64,000 nucleotides of DNA from an uncultured Bacteriovorax sp. (GTDB lineage Bacteria; Bdellovibrionota; Bacteriovoracia; Bacteriovoracales; Bacteriovoracaceae): NCBI GenBank assembly GCA_946481315.1, contig CAMLMH010000002.1, forward strand, positions 186,001 to 250,000, given 5' to 3'. The notes beneath the pieces were generated by a model that was given only the letters and a program-made list of their open reading frames with translations, ran no database searches and was not told where the DNA came from. The translations under genes were made by a program, and so were the position numbers. Every line of letters begins with the position of its first letter. Position 1 is the first letter of the stretch. Below are positions 36,381 through 45,167 of this stretch, piece by piece.

Positions 36381-37004
36381 TTATATGTCAGTTATCATCT
36401 TTGCCAAGTCTATGACCTGGGCCGGGTAGTCCTTCAGATTAATATGCATGGAGAATCGTTTTTTCATTTCCACGACATTAGTTAAGCAGAGGGCCCGAAT
36501 CGGCGTCGGTCGCTGATCATTTTTAGCACAGTTGTCGTAAAAAACCAGTGCCCGGTCAGAGTAGTTCTCATGAGCGTTTAAGACTTCTTTGATTAGTCCC
36601 AGGTCCTTTCCTGCCAGCATTATGGTTTCTGGTGTACGGTGAAGCGCCCCTGCCGGAACACTTTTGATATCGGCCAGTGTCGGCAAACGGCGTTCAACAT
36701 CCAGAAGTAATTCGTCGAATCCCTGAGCAGTCATGGATTTAATTTCTGCTTCTGTATAAAAGCGCTCCAAGGTGAGAACTGGCTCCGTTGAGTTCTGATT
36801 TTTTGGTTTTTGATGAAGCGGGTGAAAAAGAGACTTAATTTTTTCAAATTTAGGGGCATTTTTTGGGTTTTTGGGTGCGGTCAACTGACTTTTGCTTTCT
36901 TTTAGCGCATTTTTTTTTCGCGTATTCAGATAGATTGACGTACCCGCTAAAAGCGCGGCAATCACCAGAAGCGTTAAAGGTAGTGAAAACTCTTTGAGTT
37001 TCAT
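36381..37004 (-). CDS. Single-pass membrane protein of unknown function
   Basis: A 207-residue protein with an N-terminal signal anchor (residues 5-24), a basic, Pro- and Lys-rich linker (30-75) and a C-terminal helical domain carrying two cysteines (DNCAKN and ALCLTN). ATG 37004 is chosen over the TTG at 37028. It is followed closely by the HAD-like gene. No family recognised. Confidence 0.65.
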   Translation of the reverse strand: MKLKEFSLPLTLLVIAALLAGTSIYLNTRKKNALKESKSQLTAPKNPKNAPKFEKIKSLFHPLHQKPKNQNSTEPVLTLERFYTEAEIKSMTAQGFDELLLDVERRLPTLADIKSVPAGALHRTPETIMLAGKDLGLIKEVLNAHENYSDRALVFYDNCAKNDQRPTPIRALCLTNVVEMKKRFSMHINLKDYPAQVIDLAKMITDI

Positions 37005-37207
37005 TTTGTTTACCCGTAAAAAGACCAATTATCCGTATTTTAAGCTAAAACTCCGAAAGCCTCAACGTTCGAGTCGGAACCGTGTAAAAATGTTTGCATT
37101 CAGTGAACGACAAAGTCCGAAGAATTTGCTTAAATTTGATTAAAGATAACGACAGTTTAGCTGTCAATAGCCTCCAGGAAGGAGACTAGCGACACGAGGA
37201 TTAAAAA
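37005..37207. other. dnaE upstream region with small hairpins
   Basis: The region between the divergent membrane-protein gene and dnaE. It holds two short hairpins, GACAG-TTTAG-CTGTC (37151-37165) and CTCC-AGGAA-GGAG (37172-37184). GAGGA at 37196-37200 is the dnaE ribosome binding site. A GTTCGAGTC at 37067 resembles a tRNA T-loop, but no cloverleaf fits. Confidence 0.35.
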
Positions 37208-40200
37208 ATGTCCTTTTTAGAAACACACAAAGACAGTTTTGTTCACCTGCATTTACACACCCAGTATTCATTACTCGATGGGGCCATTCGTCTAAAAGAC
37301 CTGATCAAAAAGGCGCAAGAGTTTGGCGTTCCCGCTATTGCGCAGACAGATCATGGAAACATGTTTGGTGCTATCGATTTTTATACTCAGTGCAAGGCCG
37401 CAGGAATCAAACCCATTTTAGGTTCTGAAATTTATTTCACGCCGGGATCCCGTTTTGAAAAAGGGGCCTTGAAAAAACAAAAAGTCGTGGGAAGTCAGGA
37501 TGAAATGGAATCCCGTCACCAGATTCACCATTTAATTTTATTATGTAAAAACGAAACAGGTTACCAGAATCTTTGTAAGCTTCTCTCCCGCGCCTACATG
37601 GAAGGGTTTTATTATAAACCCCGGGCCGATTACGAACTGTTGCGGGAATTTAAAGAAGGACTGATCTGTACGACCGCCTGTCTTAAAGGTGAAGTCGGAT
37701 ACAATTTTTTCTCTGACCAGGACGACCGGGCGATTAAGGCCATTGAAAAGCTACGCGATCTTTTTGGCGAGGATCTTTATCTGGAAATTCAGGAAAACGG
37801 CATTCCGGAACAGATCCCGGTAAATAAAAAAATTATTGAATACGCCAGAAAGACCAACACAAAACTGGTTGCCACTAACGACTGTCATTATCTCACCCGC
37901 GAAGATGCTGCTGCTCAGGAAGTTCTTCTGTGCGTACAGACCGGCAAGACATTGCAGGATGAGCAGCGCATGCGTCTGACCACCAATGAATTCTTTTATA
38001 AATCACCGGCAGAAATGCGCGAAGCTTTTCATTATGCCCCTGATGCCTGTGACAACACACTGCTGATCGCTGATCAGTGTAATGTTGAATTTAAATGGAA
38101 AGATGCTAAAGGCAATCAGATTTACCATCTTCCGGACTATCCAATTGAGACAGATGAAACACCGGAAGAGTATTTCAGAAGATTGGCCCATGAAGGGATG
38201 CAGGCTCGCTTTAACGGACCACATTTTGCAAAACTTCGCATCGAAGCCAACTGGGAAACGGAAATTAAGCCCAAATACCTGGAGCGCTTAGAAGACGAAC
38301 TTAACATGATCGTGAAGATGGGATTCCCTGGATACTTCCTGATCGTATCGGACTTCATCAAGTGGGCCAAGAAAAACGGCTGTCCGGTAGGCCCTGGACG
38401 TGGTTCGGGCGCTGGTTCAATTGTGGCCTACGCTCTGGACATCACCAACGTTGATCCGATTCCGTTTAACTTACTCTTTGAGCGTTTCATCAACCCTGAA
38501 CGTATCTCGATGCCGGACTTTGATGTCGACTTCTGTCAGGACAACCGCCATAGAGTTATCGAATACGTGACTCAAAAATACGGTGATGACCGCGTAGGCC
38601 AGATCATTACTTTCGGAAAGCTGCAGGCAAAGGCCGTCATCAAAGACGTATCCCGTGTTTTTGGTTTAAGTTTCGGTGAAGCCGATGTCATTTCAAAACT
38701 CATCCCTGAAGAATTGAAGATGACCATTGATAAAGCGCTGGAAATGGAACCAAAGCTTTCCGAGCTGATGGATTCTGATCCGCGGATCAAGCAGGTTATT
38801 AATATTTCCCGCAGGCTAGAAGGACTTCTTCGTCACGCTTCGATTCACGCAGCAGGAGTCATCATCACGAACCTTCCTCTCGTTAACTACTGTCCACTGT
38901 TCAGAGGACGTGAAGGGGAGAAGGTCATTCAATTTGATAAAGACTTCTCGGAAAAAATCGGACTCGTTAAATTCGACTTCTTAGGACTTAAAACATTAAC
39001 GGTTATTGAAAGTGCATCGAATTTTATCCGCCGGGATAAAGATGCAAACTTTGATATCGAAAACATTGATCTGGAAGATAAAAAAGTTTTCGATTTTATA
39101 TCGGCCGGAGAAACAGTTGGGGTGTTCCAGCTTGAATCGAGCGGTATGATTGATCTCTGTAAGCGTATTGCACCGGGGTCGATCGACGATATTTCATCCA
39201 TCAACGCGCTTTACAGACCAGGACCACTTGAGTCGGGAATCGTTGATGAGTTCATTGAGATCAAACACGGCAGACAGCAAGCTCATTATCCATTTGAAAG
39301 TCTTGTTCCGGTCTTAAAAGATACGTACGGAGTTATTATCTATCAAGAGCAGGTAATGAACGTTGCCCGTATCGTGGCCGGCTACTCTCTCGGACAAGCG
39401 GACATGCTTCGAAGAGCGATGGGTAAAAAGAAAGCTGATGAAATGGCCCACCACCGAACTATTTTCATGAAAGGGGCACAAGAGCGCGGTTATGATTTAA
39501 AAGTAGCGAGTGATCTCTTCGATAAAATGGAAAAATTTGCGGAATACGGATTCAACAAATCTCATGCCGTTGCTTATTCCGTTATTTCTTATCAAACGGC
39601 CTGGCTTAAATATTATTATCCGGCAGAATTCTTTGCAGCTCTTTTATCGACAGAATTAGGTTCGATGGAAAAAATCACGCAGTATATTGCTGATGCAAAA
39701 CATTTCGGCATTGAAGTTCTGCCTCCGGATGTTAACGAGTCTATCTGGCCGTTTAACGTAGTTGGAAAAAACATACGCTTTGGAATGGGAGCTGTAAAAA
39801 ACGTCGGTCAAAACGCTGTTGAAGAAATCGTGCGCGAGCGCACTGAGAATGGACCTTTTAAAGGGCTGATCGATTTTTGTGAGCGAGTGAATCTTAAAAT
39901 CATCAACACCCGCGTTTTTGAATCACTCATTAAAGTTGGAGCATTCGATAACTGCGAAAAAATGAACCGCAAAACATTGCTTGAGAATCTGGAAATGATT
40001 CTGGCCTACTGTAAAAAACGTCAAGACGAAGCTTCGCAGGGCCTCGTTTCTCTCTTTGATATGGGCGGAGATAGTATGTCTCAGACGGCGGAAGAAAATC
40101 TTGATATTCAGATCGTGTCGGATTTCGACGATCTCGAAAAGCTTGCGCATGAAGCTGAGTTGATGGGAATTTATATTTCTGGTCACCCGTTGGATCGTTA

Positions 40201-40801
40201 TAAAAACCTGATGGAAGAGATGGCATCCATGCCCATTGCGAATGTGCAGGATTTTATCGGTCAGGATCAAAAACGCAGCATGAGTCTGGCAGGGCAATTT
40301 ACCGCCAAGAAAAACATCCTGACAAAAAAAGGTGACAAAATGTGTTTTGCCACCCTGGAAGATTTGTCAGGTAAAATTGAATGTATCATTTTTCCGAAGA
40401 CATTCGCAGAATATGAAATGATGCTCGCTGGAGACGATCCGGTTCTGGTTGAAGGAACGGTCAATCTTTCAGAAAGCCCGAGAAAAATTCTTGCGGAAAA
40501 AATTTACAAGTTAAAGGAACACTCAGAGAACAAGATTACTGGTGTTAGAATCAATGTTGATCTCACAGATCTGACCGAAATCAAGCTCAACAAGCTTCGC
40601 CAGGTGCTGCTGTCTTACCGCGGCTCAACTCCGATGCACATGATCTTTGAAGGACCGGGAGGAAAAGCGAGATTGCCGTTAGGAGAAGAATTTTTAATTA
40701 ATCCAACTCCCCAAATGGCCCACCAGATAAATGAAGTTTTTAATCGTGATGCGGTTAAATTCATCATTGACGGAAAACTTGAGGATGTGAATGTTCAATA
40801 A
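37208..40801 (+). CDS. dnaE: DNA polymerase III alpha subunit
   Basis: Replicative polymerase core of 1197 residues. An N-terminal PHP domain (HLHLHTQYSLLDG, then TDHGNMFG) is followed by the polymerase domain: GPGRGSGAGS, PDFDVDFCQDNR with the catalytic acids, YQEQVMNVARIVAGYS. The tail has the helix-hairpin-helix and OB-fold regions of dnaE1-type enzymes. GAGGA lies 8 bases before the ATG. Its stop is overlapped by the next gene by 11 bases. Confidence 0.97.
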   Translation: MSFLETHKDSFVHLHLHTQYSLLDGAIRLKDLIKKAQEFGVPAIAQTDHGNMFGAIDFYTQCKAAGIKPILGSEIYFTPGSRFEKGALKKQKVVGSQDEMESRHQIHHLILLCKNETGYQNLCKLLSRAYMEGFYYKPRADYELLREFKEGLICTTACLKGEVGYNFFSDQDDRAIKAIEKLRDLFGEDLYLEIQENGIPEQIPVNKKIIEYARKTNTKLVATNDCHYLTREDAAAQEVLLCVQTGKTLQDEQRMRLTTNEFFYKSPAEMREAFHYAPDACDNTLLIADQCNVEFKWKDAKGNQIYHLPDYPIETDETPEEYFRRLAHEGMQARFNGPHFAKLRIEANWETEIKPKYLERLEDELNMIVKMGFPGYFLIVSDFIKWAKKNGCPVGPGRGSGAGSIVAYALDITNVDPIPFNLLFERFINPERISMPDFDVDFCQDNRHRVIEYVTQKYGDDRVGQIITFGKLQAKAVIKDVSRVFGLSFGEADVISKLIPEELKMTIDKALEMEPKLSELMDSDPRIKQVINISRRLEGLLRHASIHAAGVIITNLPLVNYCPLFRGREGEKVIQFDKDFSEKIGLVKFDFLGLKTLTVIESASNFIRRDKDANFDIENIDLEDKKVFDFISAGETVGVFQLESSGMIDLCKRIAPGSIDDISSINALYRPGPLESGIVDEFIEIKHGRQQAHYPFESLVPVLKDTYGVIIYQEQVMNVARIVAGYSLGQADMLRRAMGKKKADEMAHHRTIFMKGAQERGYDLKVASDLFDKMEKFAEYGFNKSHAVAYSVISYQTAWLKYYYPAEFFAALLSTELGSMEKITQYIADAKHFGIEVLPPDVNESIWPFNVVGKNIRFGMGAVKNVGQNAVEEIVRERTENGPFKGLIDFCERVNLKIINTRVFESLIKVGAFDNCEKMNRKTLLENLEMILAYCKKRQDEASQGLVSLFDMGGDSMSQTAEENLDIQIVSDFDDLEKLAHEAELMGIYISGHPLDRYKNLMEEMASMPIANVQDFIGQDQKRSMSLAGQFTAKKNILTKKGDKMCFATLEDLSGKIECIIFPKTFAEYEMMLAGDDPVLVEGTVNLSESPRKILAEKIYKLKEHSENKITGVRINVDLTDLTEIKLNKLRQVLLSYRGSTPMHMIFEGPGGKARLPLGEEFLINPTPQMAHQINEVFNRDAVKFIIDGKLEDVNVQ

Positions 40802-42002
40802 AACGCTGCTTTTTCTCTTGGTGCTTTTAACAGTGACTCATACTCTGGCAGAAGAAAAAACTCTGAGTGTAGAAATTAGTTTAAGTCCGGAACAAAAAAC
40901 CGAAGAAACGGACAAACTAACACTGGAAGGAATGAAAAAAGCACTGAATGATTTTTTTACAGAATCAAGTCTTTCTTCCGAAGAATTCTGGAAGAGTTTT
41001 ACTGAAAAAAAGCAGATAGAAAAACTTTCAGCCAAGGACATTGTAGAATTACTGAAGCCCGTTTTTAAGTCTCATTTGCTGGGTATTCCAGCCCCGCTTC
41101 TTGATGTTTCACCTGAAGGTCCGAAGTCTGCCGTTGTGCCTTCCGATAAAGCTTCTGGTGTTTTTCGGTATGAGCTGGATGCTGAAAAAACACGCCATTT
41201 ATACGAGGTTATACTTTCTGATCTTCCGGATATAGCTGAACAGAATTTTTATCTTTATGCAGATATCGAGTTTGAAGAAGGCATGAAGTGGGAAGATGTC
41301 GGTGTGGCACGTGCAGAAAGCTTTACCGGTGTTATAAAGGAATCCTGGCTTAAAATGGCCACTCAACAGTTTAAAGGTTACAAAAATTACGCCGTTCTGG
41401 CAAAAGAGCTGAAGGGAAGCGACGGAATGAATCCAGCATCCGTTACGCTGAAATGGATTTCCCGACTTAAAAAAGTTGCTGAAGATCCCATTAAAAAATC
41501 AGCAAAGTTTGAACTTTCCGCGCAGTATGTTTTAAGCAGAACCAGCACCAATGAAACTTTAATGGCCTTTGATTTTCCTATGCAGAAAAAAGAATTTTCG
41601 ACAATTACTGCCAAGCAACTCAGTTCCGGGCTCGCCAGTCTTATTTATAATCTACTTAATTCTCAGGCATCTAAAATCAGCAGTACTCTGGAAGGTTTGC
41701 AGACAATACCGATCATGGAGATGACCGAAATTAAAGTGGTGACTACGCATGGGTTAACCGACATCTACCAGGCAATTAACTGGCTGAATGAAAATCTGAA
41801 GAATATTCAGTTGAAAGCAGAACTTAAAACCTATTCAAGTCCCGGCTCAATTTTAGTTTTGAAAAGTGCTGTCAGCAGCGAGAAACTTTTTACTGCTTTG
41901 AGTGCCAACGGCGGCCGGATGCCGGTTAATGAGCAAAAAATTCTTCTTTTTAACGGCACAGACAAAACTTTTGCAATTATTCCAAAAGATGGGAATAATT
42001 AA
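40791..42002 (+). CDS. Secreted protein of unknown function
   Basis: A 403-residue protein with a signal peptide (cut after HTLA) and a soluble helical/mixed periplasmic domain without recognised motifs. GAGGATGTGA precedes the ATG (GAGGA at 6 bases), and the start overlaps dnaE by 11 bases, so it is translated from the dnaE transcript. Length and composition do not resemble a known family. Confidence 0.65.
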   Translation: MFNKTLLFLLVLLTVTHTLAEEKTLSVEISLSPEQKTEETDKLTLEGMKKALNDFFTESSLSSEEFWKSFTEKKQIEKLSAKDIVELLKPVFKSHLLGIPAPLLDVSPEGPKSAVVPSDKASGVFRYELDAEKTRHLYEVILSDLPDIAEQNFYLYADIEFEEGMKWEDVGVARAESFTGVIKESWLKMATQQFKGYKNYAVLAKELKGSDGMNPASVTLKWISRLKKVAEDPIKKSAKFELSAQYVLSRTSTNETLMAFDFPMQKKEFSTITAKQLSSGLASLIYNLLNSQASKISSTLEGLQTIPIMEMTEIKVVTTHGLTDIYQAINWLNENLKNIQLKAELKTYSSPGSILVLKSAVSSEKLFTALSANGGRMPVNEQKILLFNGTDKTFAIIPKDGNN

Positions 42003-42039
42003 GAAAGGGTACTGGAATTAGATCCATAGAGGGACCTAA

Positions 42040-42960
42040 ATGCTCAGGAAATTGATCGCGCTTACACTTTCATTAACTTTATTTGGTTGTTCATCATCTG
42101 TCATTCAACGTGATGGTCAGGGAAAACGTCCGCGCGCGGAAGAAAGAAAATATTTTTCCGGAGTAAAAAAGAAAATAGCCCTTTTGCCTTTTTTTAATGA
42201 ATCGCCATTTGAATCCGAAGACCTGGAAGTAAATGCCACGGAAGAGCTGAGACTGGAGCTTTCCCGATCTGGTGAATTTATTATTGATCCGAGTTCGGCA
42301 AAAATATTCGGAAGCTCGAAAGAAATTTACGTCGGCGGGGGGATGAAGCTGGTACAGCTTACTCGTCAGGCGAAAATCGCCGGAATCAATTTCGTCGTTT
42401 TTGGCCGGGTTATCGATGCGAGAGTGCGTGAAAAATCTGATGAAATCGGAATCGTCCGACAGACGAAATCTTATACTGAAAGCAAGGTTGAAGTCCGGGT
42501 TTTTGATGTAAATGCAGGTAAAGAAATTTATACAGAAACTCTACAAGGATATGCTGACGATAATTCCTATCGTTTTTTTTCAACGGACAGGGAAGACCAT
42601 CTGGCCTATCGCCGCGATTTGCTTCGTTATGCTGTCCGGGTTGCGGTTCGGAAATCGGTCCCAAAGATTGTGGATCTTGCATCTAAACTCGACTGGGTTG
42701 GCCGCGTAGCCAAAATTATCGGTACAAAAGTCTATCTCAATGCCGGGAGAGAAAGTGGAATAAACATTGGCGATATTTTAAAAATAATCACTGAAGGGAC
42801 AGAAATCTATGATCCGGAAACCGGTGCCCTCATTGGCATGAGTAAGGGCGATATGAAAGGAACGATTGAAGTCGTTGATTATTTCGGAACTGACGGATCA
42901 ATCGCTATCCTGCATTCCGGAGGACAGGTCTTAGAAGGTGACTTTGTTCAACTCTATTAA
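42040..42960 (+). CDS. CsgG/FlgT-like lipoprotein
   Basis: A 306-residue lipoprotein with lipobox LFGCSSS (cysteine 17). Residues 45-190 resemble CsgG-like curli secretion/assembly proteins (IALLPFFNESP, then GINFVVFGRVIDAR). The C-terminal part (VGRVAKIIGTKVYLNAGRESG) matches the FlgT C-terminal domain of sodium-driven flagellar motors. The combination suggests an outer membrane assembly or flagellar-basal-body factor. GAGGG lies before the ATG. pyrD overlaps the 3' end by 23 bases. Confidence 0.75.
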   Translation: MLRKLIALTLSLTLFGCSSSVIQRDGQGKRPRAEERKYFSGVKKKIALLPFFNESPFESEDLEVNATEELRLELSRSGEFIIDPSSAKIFGSSKEIYVGGGMKLVQLTRQAKIAGINFVVFGRVIDARVREKSDEIGIVRQTKSYTESKVEVRVFDVNAGKEIYTETLQGYADDNSYRFFSTDREDHLAYRRDLLRYAVRVAVRKSVPKIVDLASKLDWVGRVAKIIGTKVYLNAGRESGINIGDILKIITEGTEIYDPETGALIGMSKGDMKGTIEVVDYFGTDGSIAILHSGGQVLEGDFVQLY

Positions 42961-44005
42961 TCCTTTTTCTTACTCCTATCCTCTATTTAAAAAAGTTGCT
43001 TTTTGCTTGGACGCTGAAAGAGCTCATGAATTAACTATTGATGCAATGAGAGCATTAGGACAAGTTCTGCCCGACCGGAGAATTCCTGCTGAATTACAAA
43101 TTCAGGCCATGGGACTCACTTTTAACGGCCCCATAGGTCTTGCGGCAGGACTGGATAAAAATGCTGAAGCATTGAGCTTTCTGACTCATTTGCCATTTGG
43201 TTTTATCGAAGTCGGAACAGTGACACCTAAAGCACAAGAGGGTAATGATAAACCGAGGCTGTGGCGCTATCTTGATGAAGAATCACTAAGGAATCGCATG
43301 GGCTTTAATAATGCCGGTGCAGAAGTTGTTCTCTCTAATATTAAGGCAGCTCGCAGACGGGGAAAAATGATCGGCGTCAATCTGGGGCGAAATAAAAGTA
43401 CGCCTAATGAAGAAGCGCATCTGGACTATGCGACACTATATCGAATTTTTGCTGAAGTCTCGGATTATCTGGTCATCAATGTTTCTTCCCCCAATACACC
43501 CGGCCTGCGTGATCTCTTAAATGATAAAGGACTGGCGACTATTTTCGAAAGTGTTGTGAGGGAAAAAAAACTGCACAATAAACCTTTACTGGTAAAAGTT
43601 TCTCCGGACATGGAAGAAGCACAGCTAAAATCAGTTGTCGGGCTGGTCAATGAATTTAAACTGGAAGGTATTATTGCAACTAACACTACTATTATGCCTG
43701 ATCGCGGTGAAGGTGGTGTGAGTGGTAGATTGCTCACGAATAAAGCGCGGCGGGTCCGCTTTTTGTTGCTCAAAGAACTTCAGGCGACTGCTTCACAAGC
43801 AGAACTTATCGGAGTAGGTGGGCTTTCAGACTTTGAGGAGATTATGGATTTCTGGCGCGCTGGTGGAAATCTGGTACAAATCTATTCGGCCTTTATTTTC
43901 AAAGGACCAGGTTTTTTGTATGATCTCGAAGATCGGTTACTGCGGGAAATGAAAAAACATGGCACAAGCAGTTTTACGGATTTTCTCAGCGCCATCAGAG
44001 GTTAA
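42938..44005 (+). CDS. pyrD: Dihydroorotate dehydrogenase (quinone, class 2)
   Basis: Oxidises dihydroorotate to orotate in pyrimidine synthesis, at the membrane. The N-terminal membrane-binding segment (YPLFKKVAFCLDAERAHE) marks class 2; GPIGLAAGLDKNAE, EVGTVTPKAQEGN and VNVSSPNTPGLRDL are the family motifs. The start is uncertain: a GTG at 42938 with a distant GGAGG, or a TTG at 42944; either overlaps the preceding lipoprotein gene. Confidence 0.9.
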   Translation: MTLFNSINPFSYSYPLFKKVAFCLDAERAHELTIDAMRALGQVLPDRRIPAELQIQAMGLTFNGPIGLAAGLDKNAEALSFLTHLPFGFIEVGTVTPKAQEGNDKPRLWRYLDEESLRNRMGFNNAGAEVVLSNIKAARRRGKMIGVNLGRNKSTPNEEAHLDYATLYRIFAEVSDYLVINVSSPNTPGLRDLLNDKGLATIFESVVREKKLHNKPLLVKVSPDMEEAQLKSVVGLVNEFKLEGIIATNTTIMPDRGEGGVSGRLLTNKARRVRFLLLKELQATASQAELIGVGGLSDFEEIMDFWRAGGNLVQIYSAFIFKGPGFLYDLEDRLLREMKKHGTSSFTDFLSAIRG

Positions 44006-44006
44006 T

Positions 44007-44456
44007 ATGCAAAAAATTCTTTTGTTCATCATCCTGAGTGTCTTTAGCGAAATTCTTTTTGCCATTGAAGATGACTCATTTAAAAATCATGATAAATATA
44101 AATTTCTGGAGCTGATCGCAGGAAAAAACCAGCAGACTTTTCTCTACGATATTACTTTTCATCCGCCTAAGGGAAAAAAACTTAACAGCGGATCAATGAT
44201 GCGACTGTGGGAAAAAGTCGGGAAAGATTGGCAGGTGAGTGATAAGGCCTACACCGACGGAGAAATGCTTTTTCCTCCTTTCGTTGTAAAAAAAGAATTA
44301 AAGGCCATGAAATCAGAGTCGGAATTAGCGCTGGAAATAGATTTCATTCACTGCAATCACAGTGGAGGCCAGTGTCAAATGCAGAAATTTCTGGGAAAAA
44401 TTAAACGTCAGAAAAATCACAACGTCGAAAAGTTTATCTTTGATCTAAAAGTCTGA
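44007..44456 (+). CDS. Small secreted protein of unknown function
   Basis: A 149-residue protein with a signal peptide (MQKILLFIILSVFSEILFA) and a basic mature part with a cysteine pair in HCNHSGGQCQM. ATG 44007 has AGAGG at 6 bases and starts one base after the pyrD stop; the frame open to 43959 would lie in pyrD. No family recognised. Confidence 0.65.
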   Translation: MQKILLFIILSVFSEILFAIEDDSFKNHDKYKFLELIAGKNQQTFLYDITFHPPKGKKLNSGSMMRLWEKVGKDWQVSDKAYTDGEMLFPPFVVKKELKAMKSESELALEIDFIHCNHSGGQCQMQKFLGKIKRQKNHNVEKFIFDLKV

Positions 44457-44463
44457 AAAAAAA

Positions 44464-45159
44464 TTAAAGATAATCAGGACGTTCGATATACTCAATTGGA
44501 TCGGCCACACCTGCTTTGGCAAAACCGCGAAGTCTCAGAGCACACGAATCACAGACTCCACAAGCGCGGTCATTTTTTTCATAGCAAGACCAGCTGTATT
44601 CCAGTGGCGCTTTAAGTTCCAGAGCTTTTTTTACAATCTCATCTTTCTTTAAATAAATCACCGGTGTCACAACTTCAATATCACCGTTTTTAGTACCTTG
44701 TTTGATCAGGTTATTGACCGCTTCATAATAGGACGGACGGCAATCCGGATAACCTGATGAGTCTTCATACACAGCGCCGATAAAAATTTTCTTGGCACCA
44801 ATAACTTCAGCCCAGGAAACGGCCATGGCAATGATGTGCGTATTTCTGAAAGGGACATAGGAATCAGGAATTTCAGCTGATTCTCCTTTAAATTTTTTGA
44901 CATCTATTTTGTCATCGGTGAGTGATGAACCGCCGATTTGCTTTAAAAAAGTGACATCGATTATTTTCTGATGGGAGACAGGAACTCCATAGTGATCCGC
45001 AATTTTACGGAAACTTTCCAGTTCTCTTTTTTCTGTTTTTTGACCATAGTTCAGGTGAAGAAAAGCAAGTTTCTCATGCTGGGTATGGGCAATGGCCGCT
45101 GTAACCAGAGAATCCATTCCACCGCTGACTAAACATACTGCTAATTCTTTACTCTTCAT
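44464..45159 (-). CDS. queC: 7-cyano-7-deazaguanine synthase
   Basis: Makes preQ0 from 7-carboxy-7-deazaguanine for queuosine or archaeosine synthesis. The PP-loop LVSGGMDSLVTAAI is followed by the LHLNYGQKTEKRE segment, and four zinc-binding cysteines lie in SCYEKNDRACGVCDSCALR. Length 231 is normal. It follows the phosphoglucomutase gene by 8 bases on the same strand. Confidence 0.93.
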   Translation of the reverse strand: MKSKELAVCLVSGGMDSLVTAAIAHTQHEKLAFLHLNYGQKTEKRELESFRKIADHYGVPVSHQKIIDVTFLKQIGGSSLTDDKIDVKKFKGESAEIPDSYVPFRNTHIIAMAVSWAEVIGAKKIFIGAVYEDSSGYPDCRPSYYEAVNNLIKQGTKNGDIEVVTPVIYLKKDEIVKKALELKAPLEYSWSCYEKNDRACGVCDSCALRLRGFAKAGVADPIEYIERPDYL

Positions 45160-45167
45160 ATTTATAT

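Noticed and set aside
37067..37075. GTTCGAGTC upstream of dnaE as a tRNA T-loop
   Set aside because: No acceptor stem or D-arm can be built around it.
43465..43773. 102-codon minus-strand frame opposite pyrD
   Set aside because: Overlies PyrD catalytic motifs; no start signal.
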